Assembly: GCA_024235015.1 (NCBI GenBank)
Contig: JACKNG010000001.1
Location: forward strand, 744,001 to 808,000
From: Gammaproteobacteria bacterium
Lineage (GTDB): Bacteria > Pseudomonadota > Gammaproteobacteria > Ga0077536
Direction of reading: 5' to 3'
DNA length: 64,000 nucleotides
The notes beneath the pieces are model-generated. The model saw nothing but the letters and a program-made list of their open reading frames with translations, was not told the origin of the DNA and did not search any database. A program made the translations under genes and the position numbers. Below are positions 52,561 through 60,418 of the stretch, piece by piece. Within the stretch, counting starts at the first letter, position 1. The number at the start of each line of letters is the position of its first letter.

Positions 52561-53532
52561 ATGCAGGAGCAGTTCGAACACCGTCCGCTGCTCGCGGGCG
52601 AAGCCTTGCGCAGCCTGTTGCGCCGCGCCGACGGCCCCAGCAGCGTGCGCCTGGTCGTCCACCTCGGCCTGTTCATCGCGCTCGCCGTGGCCATCCCCGC
52701 CGTGCACGCCGCACTCCCCGTCACCGCCGTCGTCGCCGTCCTGCTGGGCTGGACCTGGGCCGGGCTCTTCGCGCCGTTCCACGAGTGCGTCCACGGCACC
52801 GCCTTCGCCACCCCGCGGCTGAACCGGCTCGGCGCCTGGCTGGCCGGCATCCCGTTCATGATGGCGCCGGCGGTCTACCGCGGTTTCCATTTCGAACACC
52901 ATCGCCATACGCAGGATCCCGAGCGCGATCCCGAACTGATGGACGACCCGCGCTACGCGGCGTGGCCCGCGGGCACACGCGGCTGGTTGCAGATGGCCTC
53001 CGGGTTCGGCCTGTTCATGCTCAAGCTGCGCCCGCTGCTCGGTTTCAGCCTGCGCCCGCAACACGCCTGGCCGTCCTTCGCGCGCTGGGTCGAGCGCGTC
53101 GACGATCGCGCCGCGCTGGCCCGCGAGAGCCGCGTGGTCCTGGCCTGCTGGCTGGTCTTCCTCGCCGCCCTGCCGTTCCTGCCGGGCGGCGGCTGGCTGC
53201 TCTTCGCAGCCTGGCTGAGCAACGCCCTGCAGGCCCTGTGGGTGTCCTGCGAACACACCGGCCTGCCCCTCGAAGGGTCGATCCTCCAGCGCACGCGCAC
53301 CGTCGAGAGCAACGCCTTCGTGCGCTTCTTCGTCTGGAACATGAACTACCACGCCGAGCACCACGCCTGGCCGGGCATCCCCTGGTACCGCCTGCCCGAG
53401 GCCCACCGCGCGGTACGTGCGCAGCTCGGCTCGCTGGTGCCGGGTTACGCCGCCCTGCACGCCAACGTCCGTACCGGCCGTAACCGGCCCAGCGCCGACC
53501 CGTCGCCACCACCCGTCACGGCGGCGGGCTGA
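52561..53532 (+). CDS. Fatty acid desaturase family membrane protein
   Basis: 323 aa from ATG 52561 (GGGGAG upstream). Membrane-bound diiron desaturase/hydroxylase with three histidine boxes: HECVHG (~75), HFEHHRH (~105) and a late YHAEHHAWPG (~265), plus about four membrane segments. Could be an acyl desaturase or a beta-carotene-hydroxylase-like enzyme. Followed at 31 bp by a cupin-domain gene, with which it is probably cotranscribed. Confidence 0.88.
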   Translation: MQEQFEHRPLLAGEALRSLLRRADGPSSVRLVVHLGLFIALAVAIPAVHAALPVTAVVAVLLGWTWAGLFAPFHECVHGTAFATPRLNRLGAWLAGIPFMMAPAVYRGFHFEHHRHTQDPERDPELMDDPRYAAWPAGTRGWLQMASGFGLFMLKLRPLLGFSLRPQHAWPSFARWVERVDDRAALARESRVVLACWLVFLAALPFLPGGGWLLFAAWLSNALQALWVSCEHTGLPLEGSILQRTRTVESNAFVRFFVWNMNYHAEHHAWPGIPWYRLPEAHRAVRAQLGSLVPGYAALHANVRTGRNRPSADPSPPPVTAAG

Positions 53533-53563
53533 TCCGAACACCCACCCCGGGAGGAGACCCGAA

Positions 53564-54181
53564 ATGGCATTCGAAGAACGGATTCCGCGCGCCTACCCGA
53601 GCCGCGCCGACATGCAGGCGCGCGTCGCCCGTTTCAAGGACCTGCGCGGGTTCGACGGCGGCCTGCCCGACAGCTACATGCCGCAGGCCCAGCGCATCCT
53701 CTACAACGTCATCGGCTTCCAGCCGCCGGCGGTCGAGGACGGCGGCATGACCTCGCCGGTCGGCGCCAAGGCCGCGCGCATGTCGGCGATCAAGATCTCG
53801 GAAGGCTTCAATCTCGGCTACTGCGAGGCGCTGCCGGGCAAGGGCCCGATGATGCACAACCACGACACCAACGAGACCTTCATCGCCATGACCGGGCGCT
53901 GGCGCGCGAGCTGGGAGAATGCCGACGGCAGCGTCGACTACGCCGACCTCGACCCGCTCGACGTCATCTCCTTTCCGCCGGGGGTCATCCGCCGCTTCGA
54001 GAACATCACCGAGGGTCCGGCGGATGCCTACTCGGTGCTGATGTTCGTCATTGCCGGCGATGGCCCAGGTGCCGAGTTCACGACCGCGGCGATGACCGAG
54101 ATCGAACAGGCCGGCGGCCTCGCACGCTACGAAGCCGGCCAGGGCGGCGACGACTGGGTGAGCCCGCACACCGCACGTTGA
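53564..54181 (+). CDS. Cupin-domain protein
   Basis: 205 aa from ATG 53564 with a strong GGGAGGAG. A single cupin fold with metal motif MMHNHDTNETFIAMTGRW and second motif DVISFPPGVIRRFEN (the usual His is replaced, giving a PGVIRRFEN end). The N-terminal ~70 residues (RADMQARVARFKDLRG, YMPQAQRILYNVIGF) are family-specific. No signal peptide. Enzymatic role unknown; it sits just after the desaturase gene. Confidence 0.82.
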   Translation: MAFEERIPRAYPSRADMQARVARFKDLRGFDGGLPDSYMPQAQRILYNVIGFQPPAVEDGGMTSPVGAKAARMSAIKISEGFNLGYCEALPGKGPMMHNHDTNETFIAMTGRWRASWENADGSVDYADLDPLDVISFPPGVIRRFENITEGPADAYSVLMFVIAGDGPGAEFTTAAMTEIEQAGGLARYEAGQGGDDWVSPHTAR

Positions 54182-54358
54182 GATCGGCGGCAGAGGCCCG
54201 CCACCACGCCGGGGCGTAGCGCCAGCGGGCAAGCCACCCGCGCGGCGCTGGCCGCGCTTCGCCGCGCGGCCCCCGGTGCGCCCCGCCCGCGTGTACCGGG
54301 CTGCCCTGGGTTATGCTGCGCGGCCCGGAAGCCGAGGCCGCCCGCCACCCGACCCGCC

Positions 54359-56560
54359 ATGCAAGCCGCCCCCGTCAAGCAGGATCTCGTACTGATCGGC
54401 GGCGGCCACGCCCATGTCGAGGTGCTGCGCCGTTTCGGCATGCGGCCCGAACCCGGGGTGCGCATCACCCTCGTCAGCCGCGACACCCACACGCCCTATT
54501 CCGGCATGCTGCCGGGCCTGGTCGCCGGCCACTACGGCTTCGACGAGGTCCACATCGACCTCGCGCCGCTGACCCGTTTCGCAAACGCCCGGCTGTACCG
54601 CGACGAGGTCGTCGGCCTCGACCTCGTCGCCCGCCGCGTGCTGTGCCGCGAGCGCCCGCCGATCGATTTCGACGTGCTCAGCATCGACACCGGCTCGGCG
54701 CCGGCGATGGCCGTGCCCGGCGCCGCCGCCCACGCCGTGCCGGTCAAGCCGGTGAGCAACTTCAATACCCGCTGGCAGGCCCTGTGCGAGGAAGTCATGG
54801 CCAGCACGCGGCCGCTCACCATCGGCGTGGTCGGCGCCGGCGCCGGCGGCTGCGAACTGGTGCTCGCCGTGCGCGAGGGCCTGCGCGGCCGCCATCCGCT
54901 CGGCGACGACGCCCTCGCCTACCGCCTCGTCGGCAGCGGCGCCGACATCCTGCCCGGCCACAATGCCGGCGCACGCCGCCGCTTCCGTACCGCGCTCGCC
55001 CGCGCCGGGATCGACGTGCTGGACGGTTTCGAAGTCGCCGCGGTCGATGACCGCGGTGTCACCGCCCACGACGGCCGCCGTCTCGACCTCGACACCGTCC
55101 TGTGGGTGACTCACGCCGCGGCGCCGGCGTGGCCGGCCGCGGCCGGCCTCGCGGTAGACGAACGCGGCTTCATCCGCGTCGACGCCAGCCTGCAGGCCAT
55201 CGCCTGGCCCGGTATCTTCGCCGCCGGCGACGTCGCTGCCGTCGGCCCCCACCCGCGGCCCAAGTCGGGCGTGTTCGCCGTGCGCCAGGGTCCGCCGCTG
55301 GCCGACAACCTGCGCCGCGCCTGTCGCGGCGAAGCGCCGCGGCCCTTCACCCCGCAACGCGAGTTCCTGAGTCTCATCTCCACCGGCGCGCGCCATGCCG
55401 TCGCCTCGCGCGGCCGCTTCGCCGCCGGCGGCACGTGGGCGTGGCGCTGGAAGGACTGGATCGATCGACGCTTCATGCGGCGCTACCGCGAACTGCCGCA
55501 GATGGACGCGGCCGGCGCAGCGACGGACGACGACGCCACCGAGGCCATGCGCTGCGGCGGTTGCGGGGCCAAGATCGGCGCCGACATCCTGCGCGACGCG
55601 CTGGCCACGCTCGACGCCGCGGCGCGCGAGGACGTCGTGCTGGGGATCGCCGAGGCTGACGATGCCGCGGTCGTGCGCATCCCCGCCGGGCATCTCGCCG
55701 TGCACACCGTCGACGGTTTCCGCGCCTTCCTCGACGATCCCTGGATGCTCGGCCGGGTCGGCGCCCAGCATGCCCTGAACGACGTCTACGCCATGGGCGC
55801 GACGCCGCAGAGCGCGCTCGCCCTGGTCACCCTGCCCTACGCCGCGCCGGCGCGCCTGCACGGCGACCTGGTCCATGTCCTGCGCGGCGCCATCGAGGTC
55901 TTCGCCGCCGCCGACACCGCGCTGGTCGGCGGCCATACCGGCGAAGGCGCCGAGCTCAGCCTCGCCTTCGCCGTCAACGGCTACGTCGCGCCGGGACAGC
56001 TCGTCGGCAAGCGTGGCGTCCGGACCGGTGACGTGCTCGTACTGACGCGCGCACTCGGCACCGGGGTGCTGTTCGCTGCCGCCATGCGCGGCCTGGCACG
56101 GGCGCGCTGGCTGGAGGCGGCGCTGGAGCGCATGGTGCAATCGAATGCCGCCGCCGCGCGCTGCCTGGTCGCGCACGGCGCCCACGCCATGACCGACGTC
56201 ACCGGCTTCGGCCTCGCCGGCCACCTGCTGGAAATGCTCGACGGCCATGCCGCCGAGGTCGCGCTGGGCCGCCTGCCGCTCTACGCCGGCGCCGAGACCC
56301 TGGCCGGCGACGCCGTCGCCAGCACCCTGCTGGCCGAGAACCGCCGCGCCGAACGTGCCGTCACCGCGCGCCACTCGGCCGCCTGCGGCGCGCGCTACGA
56401 CCTCGCCTTCGACCCGCAGACCGCCGGCGGCCTGCTCGCCGCCATCCCCGCCGAGCGCGCCGTCGACTGCCTCGGCGCGCTGCGCGCGGCGGGCTACGCC
56501 GAGGCCACCGACATCGGCACGGTCGGCGCCGGCGCCGGGCCGCTGGTGTTCAGCGACTGA
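54359..56560 (+). CDS. selD: Selenophosphate synthetase fused to an N-terminal NADH-dehydrogenase-like flavoprotein
   Basis: 733-aa fusion. Residues ~1-375 are a pyridine-nucleotide-disulfide oxidoreductase/NDH-2-like FAD protein (LVLIGGGHAHVEVLRRF; VGAGAGGCELVLAV; GIFAAGDVAAVG). Residues ~395-733 are SelD, with the catalytic pair Cys402 and Lys405 in CGGCGAKIG, matching C17/K20 of E. coli SelD, and an aminoimidazole-ribonucleotide-synthase fold. SelD makes selenophosphate from selenide and ATP; the flavoprotein half may supply reduced selenium or sense redox state. This fusion is known in several bacteria. ATG 54359 has no clear ribosome site. Other sel genes follow at 58-64 kb. Confidence 0.93.
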   Translation: MQAAPVKQDLVLIGGGHAHVEVLRRFGMRPEPGVRITLVSRDTHTPYSGMLPGLVAGHYGFDEVHIDLAPLTRFANARLYRDEVVGLDLVARRVLCRERPPIDFDVLSIDTGSAPAMAVPGAAAHAVPVKPVSNFNTRWQALCEEVMASTRPLTIGVVGAGAGGCELVLAVREGLRGRHPLGDDALAYRLVGSGADILPGHNAGARRRFRTALARAGIDVLDGFEVAAVDDRGVTAHDGRRLDLDTVLWVTHAAAPAWPAAAGLAVDERGFIRVDASLQAIAWPGIFAAGDVAAVGPHPRPKSGVFAVRQGPPLADNLRRACRGEAPRPFTPQREFLSLISTGARHAVASRGRFAAGGTWAWRWKDWIDRRFMRRYRELPQMDAAGAATDDDATEAMRCGGCGAKIGADILRDALATLDAAAREDVVLGIAEADDAAVVRIPAGHLAVHTVDGFRAFLDDPWMLGRVGAQHALNDVYAMGATPQSALALVTLPYAAPARLHGDLVHVLRGAIEVFAAADTALVGGHTGEGAELSLAFAVNGYVAPGQLVGKRGVRTGDVLVLTRALGTGVLFAAAMRGLARARWLEAALERMVQSNAAAARCLVAHGAHAMTDVTGFGLAGHLLEMLDGHAAEVALGRLPLYAGAETLAGDAVASTLLAENRRAERAVTARHSAACGARYDLAFDPQTAGGLLAAIPAERAVDCLGALRAAGYAEATDIGTVGAGAGPLVFSD

Positions 56561-56584
56561 GCGGGCCGCGCGCGGCGCGGGTCG

Positions 56585-58087
56585 TCACAGGAACTCGAGC
56601 ACGCAGGCCAGGCCGCCGAGGGTGAGCACCACCGTGTAGGGCAGCGCCATCCACACCATGCGCCCGTAAGACAGCCGGATCAGCGGCGCCAGCGCCGAGG
56701 TCAGCAGGAACAGGAAGGCGGCCTGGCCGTTGGGGGTCGCCACGCTGGGCAGGTTGGTGCCGGTGTTGATGGCGACTGCCAGCACGTCGAAGTGCTCGCG
56801 GGTGATGTGGCCGAGATCGAGCGCGTTCTTCACTTCGGTGATGTAGATGGTGGCGACGAAGACGTTGTCACTGATCGAGGACAGGAGCCCGGTGGCGAGG
56901 AAGAAGGCGCTGGCCTGCTGCTTGGCATCGAGCGCCAGCACCCAGTCGATGAGCGGGCGGAACAGGTGCTGGTCGCCGATCACCGCGACCACGCCGAAGA
57001 ACACCACCAACAGCCCGGTGAAGGGCATCGCCGCCTCGAAGGCATGACCGAGGCGCGATTCCTCGGTGACCCCGTTCAAGGCCGTCTGCAGCACGATGAT
57101 GGTCAGGCCGATGATGCCGACCTCGGCGAGGTGGAAGGCCAGGGCGAAGATCAGGAACACCGCCGCCGTGCCCTGCACCAGCAGGCGCGCGGTGGTGCGC
57201 ACGTCGCGATCGGCGGCACGCGCTTCGTGCTCGGCCAGGATGTCGCGCACCGGGGCCGGTAGTTGGGCGCCGTAGCCGAACAGGGCGGTACGTTCGAGCA
57301 GCCCGCAGGTCAGGAGCCCGAGCGCCAGCACCGGCATCGACACCGGCGCCACGCGCACGAAGAACTCGGCGAAATGCCAGCCGGCCTCGGCGCCGACGAT
57401 GAGGTTCTGCGGCTCGCCGACCAGGGTGCACACGCCGCCCAGCGCGGTGCCGACCGCTGCGTGCATGACCAGGTTGCGCAGGAAGGCGCGGAACTCGTCG
57501 AGGTCGGAGCGGTGCAGTTCGCCGACGTGGCCGTCGTCGGTGGGATCGTGATCGCCGTGCTGGCCGCGCCCCGAGGCGACGCGGTGATAGACGGTGTAGA
57601 AGCCGGCGGCGACGCTCATCACCACCGCGGTCACGGTCAGGGCGTCGAGAAAGGCCGAGAGGAAGGCCCCGGCGAAACAGAACAGCAGCGACAACAGGGC
57701 CTTCGAGCGCACCCCGAGCAGGATGCGGGTGAAGGTGAACAGCAGCAGTTCCTGCATGAAGTAGATGCCGGCGACCATGAACATCAGCAGCATGATCACC
57801 GGGAAGTTGTGCAGCGATTCCTCGTAGACCGACGCGGCGCTGGTCAGGCCGAGCAACACCGCCTCGATCATGAGCAGCCCGCCGGGCTGCAGCGGGTAGC
57901 ACTTGAGCGCCATCACCAGGCAGAAGATGAACTCGCCGATCAGGGCCCAGCCCGCGGCGACCTTGCCCACCGTCGCCACCAGCAGGGCGTTCAACAACAG
58001 GAAGCCGAGGATGCTGCCCTTGTACCAGCCGGGCGCGTGGCCGAGGAAATTGGCCGTGAAGGCCTGAGTCAGGGTTCTCGCGCTCAT
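56585..58087 (-). CDS. nhaB: Na+/H+ antiporter NhaB
   Basis: 500-aa inner-membrane antiporter with about 12 segments, starting at ATG 58087 (GGGAGT). Family blocks: FTANFLGHAPGWYKG at the N-terminus, FLSAFLDALTVTAVVMSVA, GEPQNLIVG, and near the end LSSISDNVFVATIYI and INTGTNLPSVATPNGQAAFL. NhaB is largely restricted to gammaproteobacteria, which is useful for placing the organism. A His/Asp-rich cytoplasmic loop (RGQHGDHDPTDDGHVGEL) occurs near residue 190. Confidence 0.93.
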   Translation of the reverse strand: MSARTLTQAFTANFLGHAPGWYKGSILGFLLLNALLVATVGKVAAGWALIGEFIFCLVMALKCYPLQPGGLLMIEAVLLGLTSAASVYEESLHNFPVIMLLMFMVAGIYFMQELLLFTFTRILLGVRSKALLSLLFCFAGAFLSAFLDALTVTAVVMSVAAGFYTVYHRVASGRGQHGDHDPTDDGHVGELHRSDLDEFRAFLRNLVMHAAVGTALGGVCTLVGEPQNLIVGAEAGWHFAEFFVRVAPVSMPVLALGLLTCGLLERTALFGYGAQLPAPVRDILAEHEARAADRDVRTTARLLVQGTAAVFLIFALAFHLAEVGIIGLTIIVLQTALNGVTEESRLGHAFEAAMPFTGLLVVFFGVVAVIGDQHLFRPLIDWVLALDAKQQASAFFLATGLLSSISDNVFVATIYITEVKNALDLGHITREHFDVLAVAINTGTNLPSVATPNGQAAFLFLLTSALAPLIRLSYGRMVWMALPYTVVLTLGGLACVLEFL

Positions 58088-58264
58088 CGTTACTCCCGGG
58101 AGCGGGCGCGACCGCGCCGGCCCCGTCACGCACGGGGAAACCAAACGCTGGAGGATGCGGTCAGCCGGGCGCGCCGGACGGCGCGACGGACACGCTCATC
58201 GTGCCGGGACGGCAGGTACCCGGCCAGCGTCGCCGAGCGCGGAGTCTACGAAGGATCCGACGCC

Positions 58265-58294
58265 GGATTCCGTCCGCCGGGGCGGCCGGAATCC
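58265..58294. terminator. Hairpin downstream of the selenoprotein gene
   Basis: GGATTCCG (58265-58272) and CGGAATCC (58287-58294) form an 8-bp perfect inverted repeat, with further CCGCC/GGCGG pairing in the loop. It lies 30 bp past the selenoprotein stop (58324) on its transcript, before nhaB starts leftwards at 58087. There is no U-tract, so it may act as a factor-dependent terminator or a 3' stabiliser. Confidence 0.45.
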
Positions 58295-58323
58295 GCTTTA
58301 GGATTCGTCCTACCCGCCGGACT

Positions 58324-58968
58324 CTACGCGCCGGCCAGGGCGGCCAGCGTGGTATCCGGCTCGGGGCGCACGGTGTAATCCGGGTCGACGTCGACGTGCT
58401 TCACCACGCCGTCGGCGCCGACCACGATGCGGCCCGGCATCGGCAAGGTCCAGCTGCCCTCGCCGTTGCATTTCGGCAGGTCGATGCCGAAGGCGCTGTA
58501 GATGGCACGCAGCGCCTCGGGCAGGGCGAAGCGCAGGCCGAGTTCGGCCGCGTAGGCATTACCCGGATCGCTCAGGATGTCGAAGTCGAGGCCATGCTTG
58601 GCGACCATCGCCGCGCTGTGTTCGGGCAGCTGCGGGGTCAACGCGACCAGGGTCGCGGGATGCGCGGAGAAGCGATCGAGAACTTCCTGCAGAGCATACA
58701 GCTCCACATTGCAGTAGGGTCACCAGTGGCCGCGGAACACCGTCAGCACGATGGCGCCACGCTGCAGCAGGTCTTCCGAGCGGATGACCGCGCCGGACTG
58801 GTTGGCCAGGGCGAAGGGCGGCAGCTTGGCTCCGACCCGGATCACACCGTCGAGGATGCCCGAGGCGCGCAGGGCCTTGGTCGCGCCTTCCATGACGGCG
58901 AACTTGTCGGCCGGGATCATCTTGATCGCGCCCTGTTTGATCTCATCGAGTTTCGCTTGCAAGGTCAT
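58324..58968 (-). CDS. Peroxiredoxin-like selenoprotein with in-frame UGA (Sec83)
   Basis: A 214-aa thioredoxin-fold peroxiredoxin-like protein if the TGA at 58722-58720 is read as selenocysteine; otherwise it looks like two abutting ORFs in one frame. Residues before the UGA end VLTVFRGHW and those after begin PYCNVELYALQ. The full motif FRGHW-U-PYC is the FRGxWCPYC redox centre of AhpC/TSA-like proteins, with Cys replaced by Sec and a resolving-type Cys86 (UxxC). Start ATG 58968 has GGAGGG. Downstream sequence keeps family motifs (VALTPQLPEHSAAM, SDPGNAYAAELGL, LPMPGRIVVGADGVV). tRNA-Sec lies 31 bp upstream. Probably a thiol-dependent peroxidase or reductase. Confidence 0.9.
58687..58714 (-). 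promoter_or_regulatory. Candidate bacterial SECIS element
   Basis: Immediately 3' of the UGA the minus-strand RNA folds as CUGCA/UGCAG (5 bp), a 5' bulge AUGUG, an upper stem GAGC/GCUC and the apical loop UGUAU. The loop carries the GU expected for SelB binding, about 21 nt after the UGA; known bacterial SECIS loops lie roughly 16-37 nt downstream. The element lies within the coding sequence, as usual in bacteria. Confidence 0.75.
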
Positions 58969-58999
58969 CTCGAGGCCCTCCGGGGCGCGTTGTGGAATC

Positions 59000-59094
59000 T
59001 GGCGAAAGAGGGAGGAGTCGAACCTCCCGGACGGCTTGTGACCGTCCCACCGGTTTTGAAGACCGGGCGCCCCACCGGGTGGCGATGCTCTTCC
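59000..59094 (-). tRNA. selC: tRNA-Sec (selC), anticodon TCA
   Basis: A 95-nt tRNA on the minus strand. It starts GGAAGAGC (59094 leftwards), has anticodon TCA at 59059-59057 in loop CTTCAAAA, a long variable arm (GGACGGTCACAAGCCGTCC), T-loop GGTTCGACTCC and an encoded CCA end at 59000. The acceptor GGAAGAG pairs with CTCTTTC before G-CCA. Length, UCA anticodon and the large variable arm are those of E. coli selC. It sits just upstream of the selenoprotein gene on the same strand. Confidence 0.95.
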
Positions 59095-59153
59095 ACCTGG
59101 AATCCTACCAGCGCGTCGACGCGTAGGGCCACCGCCGACGTGTGGCAATTCCC

Positions 59154-60395
59154 TCAATCGACCTGGAACTCGGGCAGCGCCGCGCCCGCGCCGAGGGTCG
59201 GCCCGCTGCCGTCCGGCGCCGGCATGCCGCGCACGAGGTCATGCGCGACATACCACTCGAAGCCGAAACGCCCCGGGCCGGTGACGACGCGCATGGCGTC
59301 GCGCCCCGGCCGCACCGCGGCGTAGACCGCCTCCGGCACGCGGAATTCCTCGTGGCTGTGGCCCGGCCGCCAGCTCACCACGCGCACGTAGTGGACCGTA
59401 CCGTTCTTGACATGGCGCAGGCGCCGCCCCGTGACCGGCACCACGCGCGCCTGTGGCGGCGCGGCATCGAGCTCGGCGTTGGCTACCAGCGCGCCGGCCC
59501 AGCCGCCGGCCGGGCCCGCGGTGACCACCAGCGCCAGCGCCGCGAAGCAGTGGCGCAGCGAGGACGAATGGCCGCGCAGCACCGCGATCACCAGCGCGCC
59601 CAGCAGCACGGTCGCAGGCCCCGACACGAGCAGGCTGAAACGCAGGAAGGCGAAACCGTCCAGCACGGGATAACGCGGCTGCACGTAGACGAAGCCGCCC
59701 AGGCCGGCGGCGACGAGCAGGCCGAGCCCGGCATAGACGACGGCGAGATGGCGGCGCCAGGCGCGACGCTGGCCGACCAGGGTGCCACTGCGTGGCAGGC
59801 CCTGGGCGAGGGCGTGCAGGGCCGTGGCCAGCGCCGCCGGCGGCATGCGCACCGCGTCGGGGCGACTCAGGCCGGGCTCGCCGATGATCGCGGCGACGCC
59901 GTCGGCATCGAGACGGACGACGTCGAAACCGGCCTCGAGCAGGGCCAGGATGTGCGCGCGCCGCGCCGGCTCGGCGAGGTAGCGACGGGCGAAGTCGACC
60001 TGCGCGGTATCGACGAAACAGCGCGCGTCGAAGCGTGCGTCGCCGCTCTGCACCTCGCGCACCAGGCCCAGCTGCTTGCCGATACGCTCGGCGCGGCGTT
60101 CGTTGCGCACTTCGAGTTCGACCGCATGGGCGAGCGCCACGCGCAGTTCGAAGCGGCCGCGCTGGCGGCGGTCGGCGGGGCGCCAGTGGACGGTCAGCGC
60201 CGCCCCACCGAACTCCAGCGGCACGCTCTGTCCACCACGCGGCAGGCGGTGTAGCGGCACCCCGAGGTAGTCCGCCAGGGCCGCCGCGCGGCCCTCCTCG
60301 GCGGCACGCTCGCGCCGCGCCAGTCGCCACACGACGACGGTGATGACCACCACCGCCGTCAGCACCAGGCCGGCGGTGACGACGACGGCGTTCAC
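59154..60395 (-). CDS. Uncharacterised membrane protein in the selenium locus
   Basis: 413 aa from GTG 60395. An N-terminal membrane segment (VTAGLVLTAVVVITVVVW), a ~180-residue soluble part (LADYLGVPLHRLPRGG; VNERRAERIGKQLGL-type helix), then two to four membrane segments (HLAVVYAGLGLLVAAGLGGF, LALVVTAGPAGGW) and a C-terminal ~90-residue soluble domain (HYVRVVSWRPGHSHEEFRV). I do not recognise the family. It lies between the serine hydrolase (23 bp upstream) and tRNA-Sec (60 bp downstream), so it may share the transcript, but no selenium role can be read. Confidence 0.75.
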   Translation of the reverse strand: MNAVVVTAGLVLTAVVVITVVVWRLARRERAAEEGRAAALADYLGVPLHRLPRGGQSVPLEFGGAALTVHWRPADRRQRGRFELRVALAHAVELEVRNERRAERIGKQLGLVREVQSGDARFDARCFVDTAQVDFARRYLAEPARRAHILALLEAGFDVVRLDADGVAAIIGEPGLSRPDAVRMPPAALATALHALAQGLPRSGTLVGQRRAWRRHLAVVYAGLGLLVAAGLGGFVYVQPRYPVLDGFAFLRFSLLVSGPATVLLGALVIAVLRGHSSSLRHCFAALALVVTAGPAGGWAGALVANAELDAAPPQARVVPVTGRRLRHVKNGTVHYVRVVSWRPGHSHEEFRVPEAVYAAVRPGRDAMRVVTGPGRFGFEWYVAHDLVRGMPAPDGSGPTLGAGAALPEFQVD

Positions 60396-60418
60396 GCGGC
60401 GAAGCCCTCAGCGAGCCG

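Noticed and set aside
58720..58722. TGA taken as a nonsense mutation or assembly error in a peroxiredoxin pseudogene
   Set aside because: Frame, motif and length continue perfectly after it, the codon replaces the catalytic Cys, a SECIS-like hairpin follows, and the sel machinery including tRNA-Sec is adjacent.
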